Assembly (NCBI RefSeq): GCF_003852425.1
Contig: NZ_QAJN01000001.1
Span: 124,001 to 188,000 of the forward strand
Source: Paucibacter sp. KBW04
Lineage (GTDB): Bacteria > Pseudomonadota > Gammaproteobacteria > Burkholderiales > Burkholderiaceae_C
DNA: 64,000 bases
Direction: 5' to 3'
The first letter of the stretch is position 1. Each line of letters opens with the position of its first letter. The translations under genes were made by a program, and so were the position numbers. The notes under the pieces were generated by a model, which saw nothing but the letters and a program-made list of their open reading frames with translations, did not search any database and was not told the origin of the DNA. Below, in pieces: positions 20,293-28,763 of this stretch.

Positions 20293-20340
20293 TGTAAAGC
20301 GCCAATTGGTTTGAGGCATCACGTCAGTTGAATTGAGGCA
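20293..20340. repeat. prophage left end with transposase-site-like repeats
   Basis: The end TGTAAAGCGCCAATTGGTTT matches the inverted right end TGTGAACCAGCACATGGTCT imperfectly (15 of 24 over the longer alignment). GCCAATTGGTTTGAGGC recurs in inverted form 126 bases inside the right end with two changes. About 25 bases further in, GTTGAATTGAGGCAGC repeats the same pattern. These are the expected places for MuA-like binding sites. Confidence 0.7.
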
Positions 20341-20357
20341 GCAAACCATCTGGCGGA

Positions 20358-21053
20358 TTAAATCTTGATGCAGTACAGCACAGCAACGTTGCGCGGCCGT
20401 GTTTCATTACCAACCACTCCAGCCGGATTGACCTGTCCATCGTAGTCACCGCCGTCATTCGTGTGACCCCAATAGTTGTCATCATCGGTCGAACTGGAGC
20501 CTTGGTGGTGCTGAGTGTTCGTCGCACCAAACGTACTGAAGCCGCCGTAACCATGCTCGCCCCACGGCATGATGTGCTTGTGCTGCTGGACTTGACCGAG
20601 TTGAGTTGAAGCCAGGGACCGGCCCGCATCCACCCCACGCCCGGCATCAACGCCACGCAAGAACTCGCCGCGCAGGTCAGGCAGCGCAAAGGTGTTCACG
20701 CCGTCACCAGCCCCCCAAGCACGCCCAATGGCGTTGAACAAGGCAGGATAGACGGCCTTGCTAACGACGGACCCATCACAAACCAGCCAGCCACTTGGGG
20801 CCGTTGCAGTACCAAAGGCTGAAATCAACCCTGCGGGGATCGACGCTGCAAGCAGGCTTTGAATCGCCTTCAAAAGCTGATCGTTAGACGGCTTACTCAG
20901 CCCAGTGCCAGTGGCTTCGATAACGTTGCAAATCTCATCTTGAACCGCATTCAAGAACGCGGCAGTAACCACTGTCGCAGGCGTTCCAACATTCGGGTCG
21001 CCTTCAGTGAAATGGCCGCCAGGTACTGCCGCTGGGCCGTCAATTCGATGCAT
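20358..21053 (-). CDS. phage tail-collar-domain fibre protein
   Basis: 231 residues. The central part PAGLISAFGTATAPSGWLVC followed by DGS...YPALFNAIGRAWGAGDGVNTF and LPDLRGEFLRG is the phage tail collar domain. The C-terminal part is His/Gly/Asn-rich and ends NVAVLYCIKI, the usual end of such short fibres. CGGAG stands seven bases before the ATG. It is the last gene of the leftward tail operon, 65 bases from the phage end. Confidence 0.88.
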   Translation of the reverse strand: MHRIDGPAAVPGGHFTEGDPNVGTPATVVTAAFLNAVQDEICNVIEATGTGLSKPSNDQLLKAIQSLLAASIPAGLISAFGTATAPSGWLVCDGSVVSKAVYPALFNAIGRAWGAGDGVNTFALPDLRGEFLRGVDAGRGVDAGRSLASTQLGQVQQHKHIMPWGEHGYGGFSTFGATNTQHHQGSSSTDDDNYWGHTNDGGDYDGQVNPAGVVGNETRPRNVAVLYCIKI

Positions 21054-21083
21054 GGTCAAACTCCGTTCAAAGGGCCTGCAAGT

Positions 21084-21707
21084 TCAGGCGTGATAGGCAA
21101 ACAAAACCCGCGTATGGGCTGGCTTATAGCGATTGAATTGGCACTCGATCACCTCGTTACTCCACACGCGCAAAGGTTCACCGGCAGCACCGGCTCCAGC
21201 CCGAAATGGAGTCACAGCAACAGTCGTCGGCACATTGACCCGCCAGATATGCGCCCACTCATCACCTGTGAACACAATGCCCGCAGCAGCTGCAGCTGCA
21301 GCTGACTTGAACTCGTCGATGGTGATGGTGTAGCCAAGCCTCGAAGCCAACTCAATGAAGAAGCGCCGAGACTGACCGCCCACCGCAGTCAATCGCCCCT
21401 CAAGCGCCAGGCGCCGCTCAGCAACAGTCTGAGAGGTAGTCACACAAGGATCGGGCAGCCCAACTACACGCTCCCAATCCGGCAGCATTTCTGCCGTACT
21501 GGCCGGATCAGTTTCAGCGAGCAGCAAAGCCGCGCGGGCGTCCAGCCGCTCAAACTCAGCGGCAAGTCCACCCAAGAACCGCATCAACACCGACTCGGCC
21601 TCGCGGGGCCACGCTAACCCACTTGGAAGAAGCGCAGCCAAGGCCTCCTGGAACTCGGCCTGCGAATGTCGCACCAGCCCAAATTGATCACGCAGTTGCT
21701 GCAGCAT
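21084..21707 (-). CDS. Mu gp48-like baseplate protein (DUF2313)
   Basis: 207 residues. The start FQEALAALLPSGLAWPREAE and the segments RLDARAALLLAETDPASTAE, MLPDWERVVGLPDPC and RLALEGRLTAVGGQSRRFFI are typical of the YmfQ/gp48 family, which closes the baseplate next to gp47. A GTG start 29 codons upstream is open, right after the preceding stop, but the extra residues do not look like the family. In Mu this gene directly follows gp47; here a fibre and its chaperone lie between. Confidence 0.85.
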   Translation of the reverse strand: MLQQLRDQFGLVRHSQAEFQEALAALLPSGLAWPREAESVLMRFLGGLAAEFERLDARAALLLAETDPASTAEMLPDWERVVGLPDPCVTTSQTVAERRLALEGRLTAVGGQSRRFFIELASRLGYTITIDEFKSAAAAAAAGIVFTGDEWAHIWRVNVPTTVAVTPFRAGAGAAGEPLRVWSNEVIECQFNRYKPAHTRVLFAYHA

Positions 21708-21799
21708 GTTTGTTTCCCAGATCAGGTATGCAGAGCCCCACATGAGCGGCAACCCGCTCTCGCTGGTGACATAAAGATAGTCATACTCGCGCACGATAT

Positions 21800-22183
21800 T
21801 CAGAAACTAGGAGCTGCCGGAAAGGCGACATGAGGGAACCCACTTTGCTGCGGAAGATCACGAAGGGCTTGCCTGTAATTAGCCCATGCACTTTTTTGAG
21901 CAGCAGTCAACGCGTTGTCAGGTAGTTGAGTCCAGTCCGATGCCGCAATTGCCGCACTCCGTTGAGCCCTCACTCGCAATGCCAATACCTCGTCTGAAAT
22001 CGGAGCCGAAGGCAATGCTTCAGGAGAAAAAAAGGCGCCTTCCGAGTACATCAAACCGTGCCTAATCTTGCCTTCGTACTCAACCACCTCCAGCCCATCC
22101 AAAGTCGCTGGCAACTCTTCGTCGCATGACTCAATGAACTGTTGAACAACGCCGTCCGGGCGCACAAGTGCATAGGTCTTCAT
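21800..22183 (-). CDS. tail fibre assembly chaperone-like protein
   Basis: 127 residues. The C-terminal part RAQRSAAIAASDWTQLPDNA ... SAWANYRQALRDLPQQ is the common phage tail-assembly chaperone domain, and the N-terminal MKTYALVRPDGVVQQFIES is a short beta region. ATGA overlap with the fibre gene upstream says it serves that fibre. Confidence 0.8.
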   Translation of the reverse strand: MKTYALVRPDGVVQQFIESCDEELPATLDGLEVVEYEGKIRHGLMYSEGAFFSPEALPSAPISDEVLALRVRAQRSAAIAASDWTQLPDNALTAAQKSAWANYRQALRDLPQQSGFPHVAFPAAPSF

Positions 22184-24414
22184 TTCTTCGTTCCGATCAC
22201 CAACATGGAAGTGCCACCGCGTTGATTTGCAAAGGCGGTGAATGAGCCACCATTGCCAGATCCCTGCACCGTCACGACAACGTTGAGCGGCCCACCTCCA
22301 GGCGAAGGCACATACCGACTAACACTGACGGGAATTTGCAAGTAGACCGAGGGCGCCGCTGTTGCGATAGCCTGCGCAACAACGGTGCCGTTCACCTTGA
22401 CCCGGATCGTGAAGTCGGAGCTGAACATCGAGTCGCCAACCGTCTGACATGCACAGTTGAAAAGCACGAAAAGAGGAGCCCCGCCGGTATCGATGTAACC
22501 CGCATTGAGCAAGGTGTACTCACCACTCGAACTAGGAATCACCCAGTCCGAGGAAAGTGATGCGCCAAGAGGCACTGTCACAGCGTTATTTGCAATATGG
22601 AAAGTGTTGACAGCAAGGTCACCAATTCGCGAGGCCGGAACAACCAGCGTAGCGACACCATTCACAGTCCCAAGAACCATCATGTTGACGGGTGGCGCAT
22701 CCGGCTGGCTGCTAGCCACGAACACAATCCGATCAGCCATCAGCAGGACTTCAGAGCTTCCACCGGATGAATCGTTAGGGGCAGTTGATGCAAGACCCAT
22801 TGCACCGAAGATTGACCGGCCGTCTGACCGCGTAGCGACAGTCTTCAGAACAAACTGAGAGGTCACGCCACCCGGCCCGGCTACGACTGTCGACAGCGCG
22901 GAAACCTGCCCGCTCAAAGTCCCTGTCGCGGCCACCGTGTTGCTGTAGTAGGTAGCCGCTGCTGAAGCAGAATTTGCAGCTTCACCAGCCTTGGTTGACG
23001 CAGTCGATGCATAGCCAGAAGCGGCCGTAGCACTACCTGCGGCAGCTGAAGATGAGGTCGCCGCCGCCCCAGCCGCAGTCGACGCAGAAGAAGCCGAACT
23101 AGAGGCGTTTGACGCGCTGGTCGCAGCATCATTGCGATAGCTGAGCGCCTCCCCAGCCTTTGTGGTTGCCGTGTTCGCAGAAGTACTCGCCGACGTGGCG
23201 GAGCTTGACGCCTCCCCAGCTTTCGTTGAAGCAACGCTTGCTGAACTCGCTGCGGCCGTCGCACTTCCTTGAGCAGCGCTAGCCGACGATGCAGCTAGAT
23301 CCGCCTTTGTCGTCGCAGTCGATGCTGAGCCACTCGCACTCGTAGCTGAAGTCGCAGCCTGTGAAGCCGAGGTGCTCGCATTGCTAGCGGCCGTCTCGGC
23401 TGACAGCTTGCTGCTGTTGGCCGCAGTGGCAGAGGTCGCGGCCGCAGTCGCAGACGTCGCAGCACTTGATTGCGAGGAAGCGGCAGCCGTTGCTGAGTTA
23501 CCCGCTGCAGTAGCGCTGTTCGCAGCCAAAGTCGCTTTGGTGGTTGCGGTTGATGCAGACCCACTCGCACTAGTCGCCGAGCTGGCCGCAGAGTCCGCTG
23601 AGAGCGATGCATTGGAGGCGGACGTCGAGGCGGCCAACTTGCTGCTGTTGGCTGCAGCCGCCGAGGTTCCCGCACTCGTCGCTGAACTCGCCGCGCTCGT
23701 CTCGGATGAGGATGCTGCGCTGGCCGAGTTCGCTGCTGACGTGGCGGCTGAAGTCGCAACGGTGGCCTTGTTGGTCGCCGTAGCAGCTGAGCCATTCGCA
23801 CTGGTTGCAGAAGTCGCAGCAGCATCAGCTGAAACCGTTGCGTTGCCCGCAGCGGTCGTCGCTGTCGTGGCGCTATTGGCAGCGGAAGTTTTGCTTTCAA
23901 GGGCCTCGCCAGCTCGAACAGAAGCTTCATTGGCAGCTTGAAGAGCTGCTGCCTGGCTGCTGGCCGCCGCCGCCTGAGCATTGGCCGCGTCGATAGCCGA
24001 CTGAGCTGCAGAGGTTGTCGTCCCAAAGACCTCTTGAAGATCCGAGACTTTCGTCACCAACCCAGTCGCCGGATCGTCAACCAAGGCAATGCGAGCAAGA
24101 AGTTCATTCGTCAGCACGCTCTCGCCCAAGAGCCCCTGCAGATCAAGCAGTAGGGCATTGACGTCAGCCCAGGGCTGGCCTTCCCCAATGCCGGTGATGA
24201 TGGATTTGATCCGCGCCCCAACAGTGCCTGCCGGATAGTTCATCAGCGGGTTGAACGCAACCGATCCTGCAGCCCGGTCAGGCCGCGCCCCATCCAGCAG
24301 GTCACTCAGGTAGGCAACCACGTCGCGCCGAACGCTTGCCGTCAGACGCTGCTGAACCGCATCTTCAACCAGCTGCAGCCCTTGCCCTTCGGTCAGTCGT
24401 CGAACAGCCGTCAT
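22180..24414 (-). CDS. long Ala/Ser-rich tail fibre protein with DUF1983-like region
   Basis: 744 residues. The N-terminal ~130 residues are probably the virion anchor. From about 135 to 490 the chain is almost only Ala, Ser and Thr with regular Lys/Asn, expected to form a long trimeric stalk. Then FVLKTVATRSDGRSIFGAMG and SSEVLLMADRIVFVASSQ resemble the DUF1983 region of lambda-J-like proteins. A beta-rich tip of about 180 residues ends the protein. The gene starts four bases after gp47 and overlaps the chaperone gene. It is probably the main host-recognition fibre. Confidence 0.85.
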   Translation of the reverse strand: MTAVRRLTEGQGLQLVEDAVQQRLTASVRRDVVAYLSDLLDGARPDRAAGSVAFNPLMNYPAGTVGARIKSIITGIGEGQPWADVNALLLDLQGLLGESVLTNELLARIALVDDPATGLVTKVSDLQEVFGTTTSAAQSAIDAANAQAAAASSQAAALQAANEASVRAGEALESKTSAANSATTATTAAGNATVSADAAATSATSANGSAATATNKATVATSAATSAANSASAASSSETSAASSATSAGTSAAAANSSKLAASTSASNASLSADSAASSATSASGSASTATTKATLAANSATAAGNSATAAASSQSSAATSATAAATSATAANSSKLSAETAASNASTSASQAATSATSASGSASTATTKADLAASSASAAQGSATAAASSASVASTKAGEASSSATSASTSANTATTKAGEALSYRNDAATSASNASSSASSASTAAGAAATSSSAAAGSATAASGYASTASTKAGEAANSASAAATYYSNTVAATGTLSGQVSALSTVVAGPGGVTSQFVLKTVATRSDGRSIFGAMGLASTAPNDSSGGSSEVLLMADRIVFVASSQPDAPPVNMMVLGTVNGVATLVVPASRIGDLAVNTFHIANNAVTVPLGASLSSDWVIPSSSGEYTLLNAGYIDTGGAPLFVLFNCACQTVGDSMFSSDFTIRVKVNGTVVAQAIATAAPSVYLQIPVSVSRYVPSPGGGPLNVVVTVQGSGNGGSFTAFANQRGGTSMLVIGTKK
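23119..23811 (-). repeat. three copies of a 77-residue (231-bp) repeat inside the fibre gene
   Basis: The motif SATSAxGSAxTATxKAxxA recurs with its Gly at residues 208, 285 and 362, exactly 77 residues apart. ANSSKL recurs at the same period within the units. Codons have drifted, so this is an old duplication of stalk units and not a slippage tract. Confidence 0.8.
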
Positions 24415-24418
24415 CGCA

Positions 24419-25471
24419 TCAGCTCCAGGTAATCACGCCAAGCACCGGCATTTGGCCCGCGCCATACACCACATCATTTGTAGGTGTCACCAACACATTG
24501 TTGGACTCACCCGCCGCCACGCTGATCGCCTCGCGTAAGTGGCTCAGTAAAATCGTTCCACCCGGCAAGGCCTCGCGCTGCAACACATCAGCCAGCTCTG
24601 CTGTTACAGCTGCGCGTACCGCCGCAGTGTTCGGCGTGAGCGTGATGGTCATATTCAGCGGCACGGCCACAGGCGCCTGCACACTCACTTGCGCGCACAC
24701 CGGCCGCAAGTCGTCAACGTAGGCCTGCACGGCATCCACCTCGCTCGCATCAGGGATCAACGACTCATCGCCGTCACGAACAAATCGGAGCACCACCGTG
24801 CCAGGCCCGTTCTCCAGCGGGTAGCACCAGGCACGCGTCACGCCGGGCACCTGCAAAGCCCAGGCCACATAGTCAGACTTGCTACCGCCCATCGGCGGCT
24901 GCTGGATGCGTTGCAAGATGCGTTGGCGCAGGGCTTCGTCCTGCTCCCGATCAGCGCCTTGAACCAGTCCACCAGCAGCCACGACACCCGCGCTGGCTAC
25001 ACCGCCTACGGGCTGCACAAACCCCATCTGCGTGCCCGCATCGCCGTTCCCATCCGCACCGGCCACCACGGCCGCGACTGGAATCAACGCCACACCGCCC
25101 ACAACAGTCACGTCGGCAGTGCTGGCGTACTGTGCCCCATCGCTACGCTGCAAAACAACGCCAGAAGGCACTACAACGCCGCTGGTTCCTGTAATCGATA
25201 CTGTCCCGGTAGCAAAGCTAGCAGGCACCCGAAAAACGCCCCAGATGCCCGCATAGCGATCCAAGAACACAGTCTCAGCGGTATCCACCATCAACTGGGC
25301 AGCCAGCCAGTCCAAATAGCCATACACGCCGTGAAGCGCGCCCGCATGCATCCGGCTTAGCACCGCCAGGTTGCTGCGCCGCAGTCGGGCGTCAGTGCCC
25401 GGCAAAGCCGCCTCAATATCCGCTGATGCGCGCGCGATCAAGTCGGGCAGTGTTGGTCGTGCAAATGGCAT
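24419..25471 (-). CDS. baseplate J / Mu gp47-like protein
   Basis: 350 residues. Typical gp47/gpJ features: PTLPDLIARASADIEAALPG at the start, HGVYGYLDWLAAQLMVDTAE followed by FLDRYAGIWGV, and the central QDEALRQRILQRIQQPPMGG. It forms the baseplate wedge in contractile tails. It abuts gp46. Confidence 0.92.
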   Translation of the reverse strand: MPFARPTLPDLIARASADIEAALPGTDARLRRSNLAVLSRMHAGALHGVYGYLDWLAAQLMVDTAETVFLDRYAGIWGVFRVPASFATGTVSITGTSGVVVPSGVVLQRSDGAQYASTADVTVVGGVALIPVAAVVAGADGNGDAGTQMGFVQPVGGVASAGVVAAGGLVQGADREQDEALRQRILQRIQQPPMGGSKSDYVAWALQVPGVTRAWCYPLENGPGTVVLRFVRDGDESLIPDASEVDAVQAYVDDLRPVCAQVSVQAPVAVPLNMTITLTPNTAAVRAAVTAELADVLQREALPGGTILLSHLREAISVAAGESNNVLVTPTNDVVYGAGQMPVLGVITWS

Positions 25472-25909
25472 TTATTGCCCCTTCCAAAACGATTCAAAAC
25501 GAAATTGCACAACGGGCTTGGTACTCCGTTTGATGCTGATCGACAGACCCAGAACCACAGTTCCCAGCAGCTCAGCGCTCACATCGACGTCTGAAGCGAT
25601 ACCGTCATCAACCAACCACTGCAAGGCTTCACGCGCATACAGCTCGGCCCGGCCCAAAACTGACGGCAAGCGTTTCTCGCGCGCCAGCTCCCACAGCCGG
25701 GAGCCGATCTTGTCGCCCTCCACCTCGGGGTAAGCGTCACCCCACCAGCCGCGCCAGCTAGTCTGCGCGGTCTCACCGGCAGCAGCCACGCGATCAGTAA
25801 ACAAGCTCAGCACCACAGCGGTCTGCAGCCCATCGTCGTCAGCCAGCGATGGCCCTGAGACCTGCCACTCGCCGCCAAAGTCGCGCCAGGCTGTTCGGAT
25901 ATCACTCAT
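25472..25909 (-). CDS. Mu gp46-like baseplate wedge protein
   Basis: 145 residues. GLQTAVVLSLFTDRVAAAGE followed by RGWWGDAYPEVEGDKIGSRL is the GP46-family hallmark (gpW/gp25-like wedge). The ATG is preceded by the end of the gp45 gene, one base apart. Confidence 0.9.
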   Translation of the reverse strand: MSDIRTAWRDFGGEWQVSGPSLADDDGLQTAVVLSLFTDRVAAAGETAQTSWRGWWGDAYPEVEGDKIGSRLWELAREKRLPSVLGRAELYAREALQWLVDDGIASDVDVSAELLGTVVLGLSISIKRSTKPVVQFRFESFWKGQ

Positions 25910-25910
25910 C

Positions 25911-26492
25911 TCACATGCTCCGATCCGGCCCAGGGCCTGTGCCGTGCTTGTGCGGGTTGAACGCGTCGCGCATGCCGCGCATAGTCTTGGTACCGCCTTG
26001 GTCGCGCACATCGTCCTCGGCGGTGATCGTGGCGCCCGAATCAATATTGCCGTCGACCAGCAGCTTTCCATGCACGGTCATGTCGCCGCTGCACTCCACC
26101 AGCGGCGAGCTGACGTAGACCCGCGTGGCGGCCACCACCTCAATCGTGCCCCCGCGTTTGATGTGGACCTTGTCGCCCTCGTCGGTGTAGATCGCAACCT
26201 CACCTGATGCCAAGCCCTTGAGTCGATAGCGCCGGTCGTCCACCGCGATCACCAGCGCATGGTCTCGATTGCCTGCCACTGCCACCGCAACCGCCTCGGC
26301 GCCCGGCAAAGGCACCGAGGTGAAGCCATAGTTCTGAAACCGCTCCACCTGGTCGCGCAGCTCATCAGCCAAAAGCATGATCTGCACTGACTGCAGCTTG
26401 GTGGAGTCATCCACCAGCTGCAAGACAGCGCGGCCCACCATCAGCTGGATGCGCTGAGTCAATGGCCGCAGCATGCGTTGAAAAGCCTGCAT
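25911..26492 (-). CDS. baseplate spike protein (Mu gp45 / P2 gpV-like)
   Basis: 193 residues. An N-terminal OB-fold-like region carries NYGFTSVPLPGAEAVAVAVA, then come the triplex beta-helix strands GGTIEVVAATRVYVSSPLVE and a C-terminal NPHKHG. The HxH pair near the tip is the iron-binding feature of such spikes. Start and previous stop share TGATG, so translation is coupled to gp44. Confidence 0.9.
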   Translation of the reverse strand: MQAFQRMLRPLTQRIQLMVGRAVLQLVDDSTKLQSVQIMLLADELRDQVERFQNYGFTSVPLPGAEAVAVAVAGNRDHALVIAVDDRRYRLKGLASGEVAIYTDEGDKVHIKRGGTIEVVAATRVYVSSPLVECSGDMTVHGKLLVDGNIDSGATITAEDDVRDQGGTKTMRGMRDAFNPHKHGTGPGPDRSM

Positions 26493-27568
26493 CACTTTGC
26501 TCCCTTGGGTGGGAGCGACCAATAACCAGCGCCCAAGTCGTTGTTCTTGATGGGCAGCACCTTGAATGCATCGGCACGGGTCAACCCCATCTTTGTTGTT
26601 GTGCCACCTTCGTCCGAAAGCGAGTACTCGACGCTTGAGATCAACAAGTCATCCGCCAGATGCAAGGCCTGCGCGTCGACATGCACCAGGCGATTTGGCA
26701 TCCAAAGCCCATCAGCATGCCGCCAACCCTGCACCGTCACCTCAACGGCGAGCGACCTTGCCATCCGCACATTGGCCTCCCAACTGGCTCGCTGAGCCAG
26801 CGTCGCTGCAATGTCGGGGCTATCGGCCGTGATGATCAACGGCCGATATCGACCCACCCCAGGGTCTTTCGCCCGAGCGAAAACATGGGCAGCTGCAGCC
26901 GCATTGAAGAAGTCGCTGCCAGGCGCCTGACCCTTCAGCAGGTATTCGCTATGCCGATCCCGCATGTCAACCTTCACGCTGGCCTTCAGCAAATTGCTAC
27001 CAAGCACAAGCGGGGTCGCAATGCGCTCAGTTCCGGCCCGCGTGATCACCAAGCCTCCCCGACCGTCTGTGACAAGCAGAAGGCCACGAATGCGCGCAGC
27101 ACGGACCATCGCATCAAACACCGTCTCGCCCTCTTGCAGAGCAAAAGAGGTCAGCGGCTTGCCCGTATCCACCTGGGCCGAAACCGACACGCCAAAGGGC
27201 TTGGCCAGCTCGGTCGCAATTTGTTCGATATGCAAGCCGCGCCATTGGCCCGCCTTACGAATCGCACTGCAGTCCACCAGGTCGGCAGTCTTGTCTCGGC
27301 CAGTCAGCTCAACGGCGTGTTCTTCATCACCGATGGTCATCTCGACTTGGTCGACATAACCCGTGATCACCGTCTCACCATCGATCTGCAGCTCGCAACT
27401 CTGGCCGGCCCGGACCTCTTGAACCGGCTCCAGAACATTCCAGCGCTCCGACACACCCAGCCTAAAACTACCTGCGCATTGCTCCATGCTTCGCTGCACG
27501 CTAATGCTCTTCCAGCCCGCATAAGCTCGCGCGCCCACCAGCAGCTCCAGACCCGCACTCTTACTCAT
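26492..27568 (-). CDS. baseplate hub protein (Mu gp44 / P2 gpD-like)
   Basis: 358 residues. It opens LELLVGARAYAGWKSISVQR and continues with QIDGETVITGYVDQVEMTIG and ELTGRDKTADLVDCSAIR, the hub pattern of Mu gp44. It sits between gp43 and the spike, in the Mu order. It overlaps the end of gp43 by eight bases. Confidence 0.92.
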   Translation of the reverse strand: MSKSAGLELLVGARAYAGWKSISVQRSMEQCAGSFRLGVSERWNVLEPVQEVRAGQSCELQIDGETVITGYVDQVEMTIGDEEHAVELTGRDKTADLVDCSAIRKAGQWRGLHIEQIATELAKPFGVSVSAQVDTGKPLTSFALQEGETVFDAMVRAARIRGLLLVTDGRGGLVITRAGTERIATPLVLGSNLLKASVKVDMRDRHSEYLLKGQAPGSDFFNAAAAAHVFARAKDPGVGRYRPLIITADSPDIAATLAQRASWEANVRMARSLAVEVTVQGWRHADGLWMPNRLVHVDAQALHLADDLLISSVEYSLSDEGGTTTKMGLTRADAFKVLPIKNNDLGAGYWSLPPKGAK

Positions 27569-28763
27569 CAGCCAGCACCTCTAGCGGTACAGAGCCAGCC
27601 ACGAACAAAGGGTGACGCACCCGGTTCCGAGCGACCAACTCGCCCTCACGGCGGCCGTCTGCATAAAGCTGCTGAGCCAAGGCCAAAGAAGGGGCGGTGA
27701 CAGCTGGTGTCCAACTGACCACCCGGGCCAAGTTGGCGCCGCGCGTCGTCACATCACGCACGACGGCTGAGCGCAAACCCCGCAAAGCGTCGAACAAGTC
27801 ATCAGGTACGCCGTCAGCCAACAACACGTCGTCCAGCGTTGCGGTGATCTCATCACGGGCCTTGATTGCGTCTTGATAGCTCGCAAAGTCCAGCCCCGCA
27901 GTTGCTCGCGCACCTTCCGCTGCCGCCACGACATGCACCAGGCGCAGCAACTCCAGTTGGTTGTTAGCCTGGGCCTTGCGACTCGTCGTGCTCGGCTTGA
28001 CGTCCGGTAACGTGTCACCGAAGCGATACAGCACACGCGCCAGGGATAGCGAGTCTTCCGGAGTGCTAGCTACCCCCCGCACCAGTTGCTTGATGGCCGC
28101 CAGCAGGGCTTGCGAGGCACTGGCGGGGGCGTAGATCAGGGTGACCCAATCGCGCTTCGCCGCATCCACATCACGTTGCAACGCAGCGACCTGGTCAGCA
28201 GCACCCCTCACAAGGCTCACAGCCGATTGAATGCCTGACAACGCACCTTTGAAGATGCCACCTGAAGCTGCTGCGACGAACGCGGGCTTGCCCGCCACCG
28301 AATGCCGCTTGTTGAAATTTTCCACGGCCGATGTTGAAGCTTGTTCTGCGGTGGCCACGACAGTTGCAGTGGTGCTGGGCGCGGTCGATGGGAAAGCCGC
28401 ATCGCCTGCTTCAACCAGCGTCAGGGCAAACCGAGCCAGGCCGCCCTCGGCAGTGGACTCGGACACCTTGCACTCAAGAACCGTGCATTGCAGCTCACCG
28501 AGATAAGGGTGCACAAGAAGGCCAGGTCCAGACTTCTCAATTGCAGCCACCAGTCGGTCCCGCACCGTCATATAGCTGCTACCCAACACAAACGCTTGGA
28601 TGGTCAGATTGCGCGCCTTACGGCCCAGATCCTCGGCAAATGGCTTGTCCCGCAACGGGAACTCATGCACATGCACGCGGCGGCCCAAATTCGCCTCATG
28701 GCTATCTACAAAAAAAGGCACACCGCGAAACGATGCTGCCTGAAGTTGATCGCGCCAGCTCAT
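27561..28763 (-). CDS. Mu gp43-like tail protein (DNA circularisation N-domain family)
   Basis: 400 residues. SWRDQLQAASFRGVPFFVDS at the start followed by GRRVHVHEFPLRDKPFAEDL is the N-terminal 'DNA circularisation' domain of Mu gp43, which in virions is a tail/baseplate component. The long C-terminal part is helical. The order between tape measure and hub is as in Mu. Confidence 0.9.
   Translation of the reverse strand: MSWRDQLQAASFRGVPFFVDSHEANLGRRVHVHEFPLRDKPFAEDLGRKARNLTIQAFVLGSSYMTVRDRLVAAIEKSGPGLLVHPYLGELQCTVLECKVSESTAEGGLARFALTLVEAGDAAFPSTAPSTTATVVATAEQASTSAVENFNKRHSVAGKPAFVAAASGGIFKGALSGIQSAVSLVRGAADQVAALQRDVDAAKRDWVTLIYAPASASQALLAAIKQLVRGVASTPEDSLSLARVLYRFGDTLPDVKPSTTSRKAQANNQLELLRLVHVVAAAEGARATAGLDFASYQDAIKARDEITATLDDVLLADGVPDDLFDALRGLRSAVVRDVTTRGANLARVVSWTPAVTAPSLALAQQLYADGRREGELVARNRVRHPLFVAGSVPLEVLADE

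Noticed and set aside
18224-20314. A 696-codon plus-strand frame opposite the receptor fragment
   Set aside because: Antisense shadow; it even crosses the phage junction, and its product has no recognisable domain.
22930-24000. Regularly spaced repeats resembling a CRISPR array or variable repeats
   Set aside because: They lie inside an open fibre frame, vary in sequence with coding constraint, and have no repeat-spacer structure.
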